From: Helicobacteraceae bacterium
GTDB taxonomy: Bacteria; Campylobacterota; Campylobacteria; Campylobacterales; Sulfurimonadaceae
NCBI GenBank assembly: GCA_030642185.1
Contig: DAOWOG010000029.1
Span: 1-8,878, forward strand
Reading direction: 5' to 3'
DNA: 8,878 bases
The position numbers and the translations under genes are program-made. How positions within the stretch are numbered: the first letter of the stretch is position 1; every line of letters begins with the position of its first letter. The notes under the pieces were generated by a model that was not told where the DNA came from, searched no databases, and saw only the letters and a program-made list of their open reading frames with translations. Below are positions 7,619 through 8,878 of the stretch, piece after piece.

Positions 7619-7634
7619 ATGAACAACTGTTCAT
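7619..7634. promoter_or_regulatory. Operator 1 of the 32-bp phased array
   Basis: TGAACA-AC-TGTTCA at 7620-7633 is a perfect inverted repeat with 6-bp arms and a 2-bp centre; with the flanking A and T the arms become 7 bp. It is the most upstream of four matching sites before the TetR-family gene. Binding by the TetR product is inferred from position and the usual form of TetR operators. Confidence 0.7.
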
Positions 7635-7651
7635 TCGTTATTTCCAATATA

Positions 7652-7665
7652 TGAACAAGTGTTCA
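7652..7665. promoter_or_regulatory. Operator 2 of the 32-bp phased array
   Basis: TGAACA-AG-TGTTCA has perfect 6-bp arms. Its centre (7658.5) is exactly 32 bp after that of operator 1. The 18 bases between the sites are unrelated to the other spacers. Confidence 0.7.
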
Positions 7666-7680
7666 CTCTCATTTAAGTGT

Positions 7681-7700
7681 ATATTAACAACTGTTCATAT
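7681..7700. promoter_or_regulatory. Operator 3 of the 32-bp phased array
   Basis: TTAACA-AC-TGTTCA at 7684-7697 has one arm mismatch, but the outer bases extend the symmetry to 9-bp arms over 7681-7700. The centre is exactly 32 bp after operator 2. It overlaps TATATT at 7680-7685, a possible -10 box. Confidence 0.68.
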
Positions 7701-7715
7701 ATAGTTAGAATGATG

Positions 7716-7735
7716 TTAACAACTGTTCATATACT
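7716..7735 (+). promoter_or_regulatory. Operator 4 and adjoining -10 box of the TetR-family gene
   Basis: TTAACA-AC-TGTTCA at 7716-7729 has the same single arm mismatch as operator 3, and its centre is again 32 bp further on. TATACT at 7730-7735 directly follows and is the best -10 box, 18 bases before the start codon. A repressor bound here would cover the space between -35 and -10, so negative autoregulation is expected. The 5' leader would be only about 12 bases. Confidence 0.6.
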
Positions 7736-7753
7736 AGAAAAAAGGAGCCTTAA

Positions 7754-8377
7754 ATGCCTAATTCACCGCGATCAAGCCAAGGAAAGCCGACAAAAGACCT
7801 TATACTGGATGCTGCAATGGAGTTATTCGCTGAATATGGCTATAAAGGAACTTCAGTAAGAAAGATCGCCTCAAAAGTAGGGATAAGAGAGAGTGCTTTG
7901 TACAACCATTACACCAATAAAGAGGATATTTTTCTCTCCGTTACCTCAAAGACTTTTACAACCCCTTTTTCAGCGAATGATAATGCTGAGGCTCTGCAGG
8001 AGAGTGCTAAAAAAGGCAAGAAATTTCTCTATAAATTTATGACAGAATTCAAGCTTTTGAGCTTTGACAAAACATATGAAAAACTCTTCAGGATTATGAT
8101 GATCGAGCTGATGCAGAACCCTGCTCTTCGACACAATTTTATTGATGCTTTTCACGATAAAAACAACAAGCTTTTATCGGGTGCTTTTTTCATTATGATG
8201 CAGGAAGGTTTGATCCGATCATCGGATCCTATGCTGATGGCAAATGAGTTTCTATCGCCGCTTTTTTATCTACGGCTGCAAGTGAGTTTGTTGAAGGCAG
8301 ATGGCCATTCTACTACACCACTTTCAACGCAATTTGAAAAACATGTTGATTTTTTTTGGGAGAGTGTTTCACTATAA
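7754..8377 (+). CDS. TetR/AcrR-family transcriptional regulator
   Basis: The product has 207 residues, a normal length for the family. The N-terminal DNA-binding domain is clear: ILDAAMELFAEYGYKGTSV at 17-35 (helix 1 and turn), then RKIASKVGIRESALYNHY at 36-53 as helix-turn-helix, and the NKEDIF start of helix 4. The C-terminal part (about 65-207) is helical and variable, as expected for the ligand-binding and dimer domain; the ligand cannot be read from it. The start is ATG with AAGGAG six bases upstream. Four evenly spaced inverted repeats and a -10 box lie just upstream, so the protein very likely controls its own gene. It is followed directly by a symmetric terminator and has no co-directional partner here, so other targets must lie elsewhere. 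A TetR repressor is near certain; the regulon is unknown. Confidence 0.93.
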   Translation: MPNSPRSSQGKPTKDLILDAAMELFAEYGYKGTSVRKIASKVGIRESALYNHYTNKEDIFLSVTSKTFTTPFSANDNAEALQESAKKGKKFLYKFMTEFKLLSFDKTYEKLFRIMMIELMQNPALRHNFIDAFHDKNNKLLSGAFFIMMQEGLIRSSDPMLMANEFLSPLFYLRLQVSLLKADGHSTTPLSTQFEKHVDFFWESVSL

Positions 8378-8410
8378 ATAAAAACAGAGGGAGTCCACTC
8401 TGTTTTTATT
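8377..8410. terminator. Bidirectional intrinsic terminator between convergent genes
   Basis: AATAAAAACAGAG (8377-8389) and CTCTGTTTTTATT (8398-8410) are perfect 13-base complements around an 8-base loop. The stem has a GC-containing top and A/T-rich base, giving a U tract on either strand. It starts at the last base of the TetR stop codon and ends three bases before the stop codon of the converging gene, so it serves both. Confidence 0.85.
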
Positions 8411-8413
8411 ACA

Positions 8414-8878
8414 CTATTGTGCCGGAACTTTGAAGGTCAATTTTGGCAGGATCATCACACCTGTTGAGAGTTTAACTGTAACACCGCTTGTTGCATCCAT
8501 CAGTGCCTCACTTATTTTAGTACGTGAACTCATCTTACTGCCGCCGGAAATTTTGGCAAATTTACCTGTTCCGCCTTTGAGTTTAAAAGTACCTTCACAA
8601 CCTCCGGCTGTACCAGAACATTCATAGGCAGCAAATATAATATCTTCGCCTGCACCGATCTGGCAATCACCCTGAGTGACAATAGTTTGACTTTTCAAGT
8701 TCATCTCCTGGACTGTCGGACAGATAAACGGCAATGCATCAATCATGTCTTTGTGACCGGCCTGAACATACAACGTGCCTTGAATGGCGCCCATAAACTT
8801 GGCTTTGCCCGGCTCACTGATATAAACCTGCCCCTGTCCATTCCAAGGTGCAAGGATTTCCGCTGTTTTAACATCATC
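8414..8878 (-). CDS. Probable secreted beta-rich protein, 5' part outside the window
   Basis: The frame is open from the right edge to TAG at 8416-8414, giving 154 visible residues; the Met at 8794 is internal because coding-like sequence (ILAPWNGQGQVYISEPGKAK) continues upstream of it without a stop. I do not recognise a firm family. The chain is rich in Gly, Thr, Ser and beta-forming residues and has four cysteines (FICPTV, GDCQIG, ECSG and GGCEG), which fits a disulfide-bonded periplasmic or secreted protein. The segment EGTFKLKGGTGKFAKISGGS recalls the G-x-F-x-L-x-GGTG-x-F-x-G strand-turn of small secreted beta-barrels (allene oxide cyclase/dirigent-like), but this is only a resemblance. 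A signal peptide, if any, lies outside. It shares the bidirectional terminator with the TetR gene. Confidence 0.75.
   Translation of the reverse strand, partial: DDVKTAEILAPWNGQGQVYISEPGKAKFMGAIQGTLYVQAGHKDMIDALPFICPTVQEMNLKSQTIVTQGDCQIGAGEDIIFAAYECSGTAGGCEGTFKLKGGTGKFAKISGGSKMSSRTKISEALMDATSGVTVKLSTGVMILPKLTFKVPAQ

Noticed and set aside
7507..7704. A 65-codon frame starting at TTG just before the TetR gene.
   Set aside because: No ribosome site, no family signal, and its 3' half runs through the operator array; treated as a chance frame.
7619..7735. Evenly spaced short repeats could be read as a small CRISPR array or replication iterons.
   Set aside because: The repeats are only 14 bp with 18-bp spacers, and no Cas or Rep gene is visible. 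Position before a TetR gene and palindromic form fit operators better.

Overview
The window looks like chromosomal DNA of a Campylobacterota bacterium of the Sulfurimonas/Sulfurovum type. This is inferred from AT-rich genes, AAGGA-like ribosome sites and the protein style; no marker gene proves it. There are five complete or nearly complete genes, two genes cut by the window edge or by a rearrangement, and one long AT-rich gap of about 900 bases.

Left part (1-2806). At the edge lies the 3' part of a YafQ/RelE-type toxin gene on the + strand. It runs tail-to-tail into a minus-strand two-gene unit. The upstream gene of that unit codes for a cytoplasmic protein that reads as three worn signalling domains in a row: a RecA/KaiC-like P-loop domain, a receiver without its phosphorylation aspartate, and a short GGDEF-like domain. 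In the last one the GGDEF residues are gone but an RxxD motif sits exactly where the c-di-GMP inhibitory site belongs. This order recalls BcsE, the c-di-GMP sensor of cellulose secretion systems. The second gene codes for an exported TPR protein that stops after the first helix of a repeat. Toxin and TPR gene both seem to lose their 3' ends at the same point near base 135, so an old recombination joint is likely.

Middle (2807-6600). A short divergent promoter region separates that unit from a 1189-residue AsmA-family protein, anchored by one N-terminal helix and probably periplasmic. Its only four cysteines lie in the last 165 residues.

Right part (6601-8878). A 71-residue exported protein follows, with its own promoter containing a 14-bp palindrome. 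Next comes the long gap, mostly very AT-rich but with a roughly 70-bp GC-rich island. The gap ends in four near-identical inverted-repeat operators (consensus TGAACA-AC-TGTTCA) whose centres are exactly 32 bp apart, just before a TetR-family regulator gene. The fourth operator abuts the likely -10 box, so self-repression is expected. A symmetric terminator separates the regulator from a converging, 5'-truncated gene for a cysteine-containing, probably secreted protein.

The two signals most worth following are the pseudo-enzyme c-di-GMP sensor candidate and the 32-bp phased operator array.
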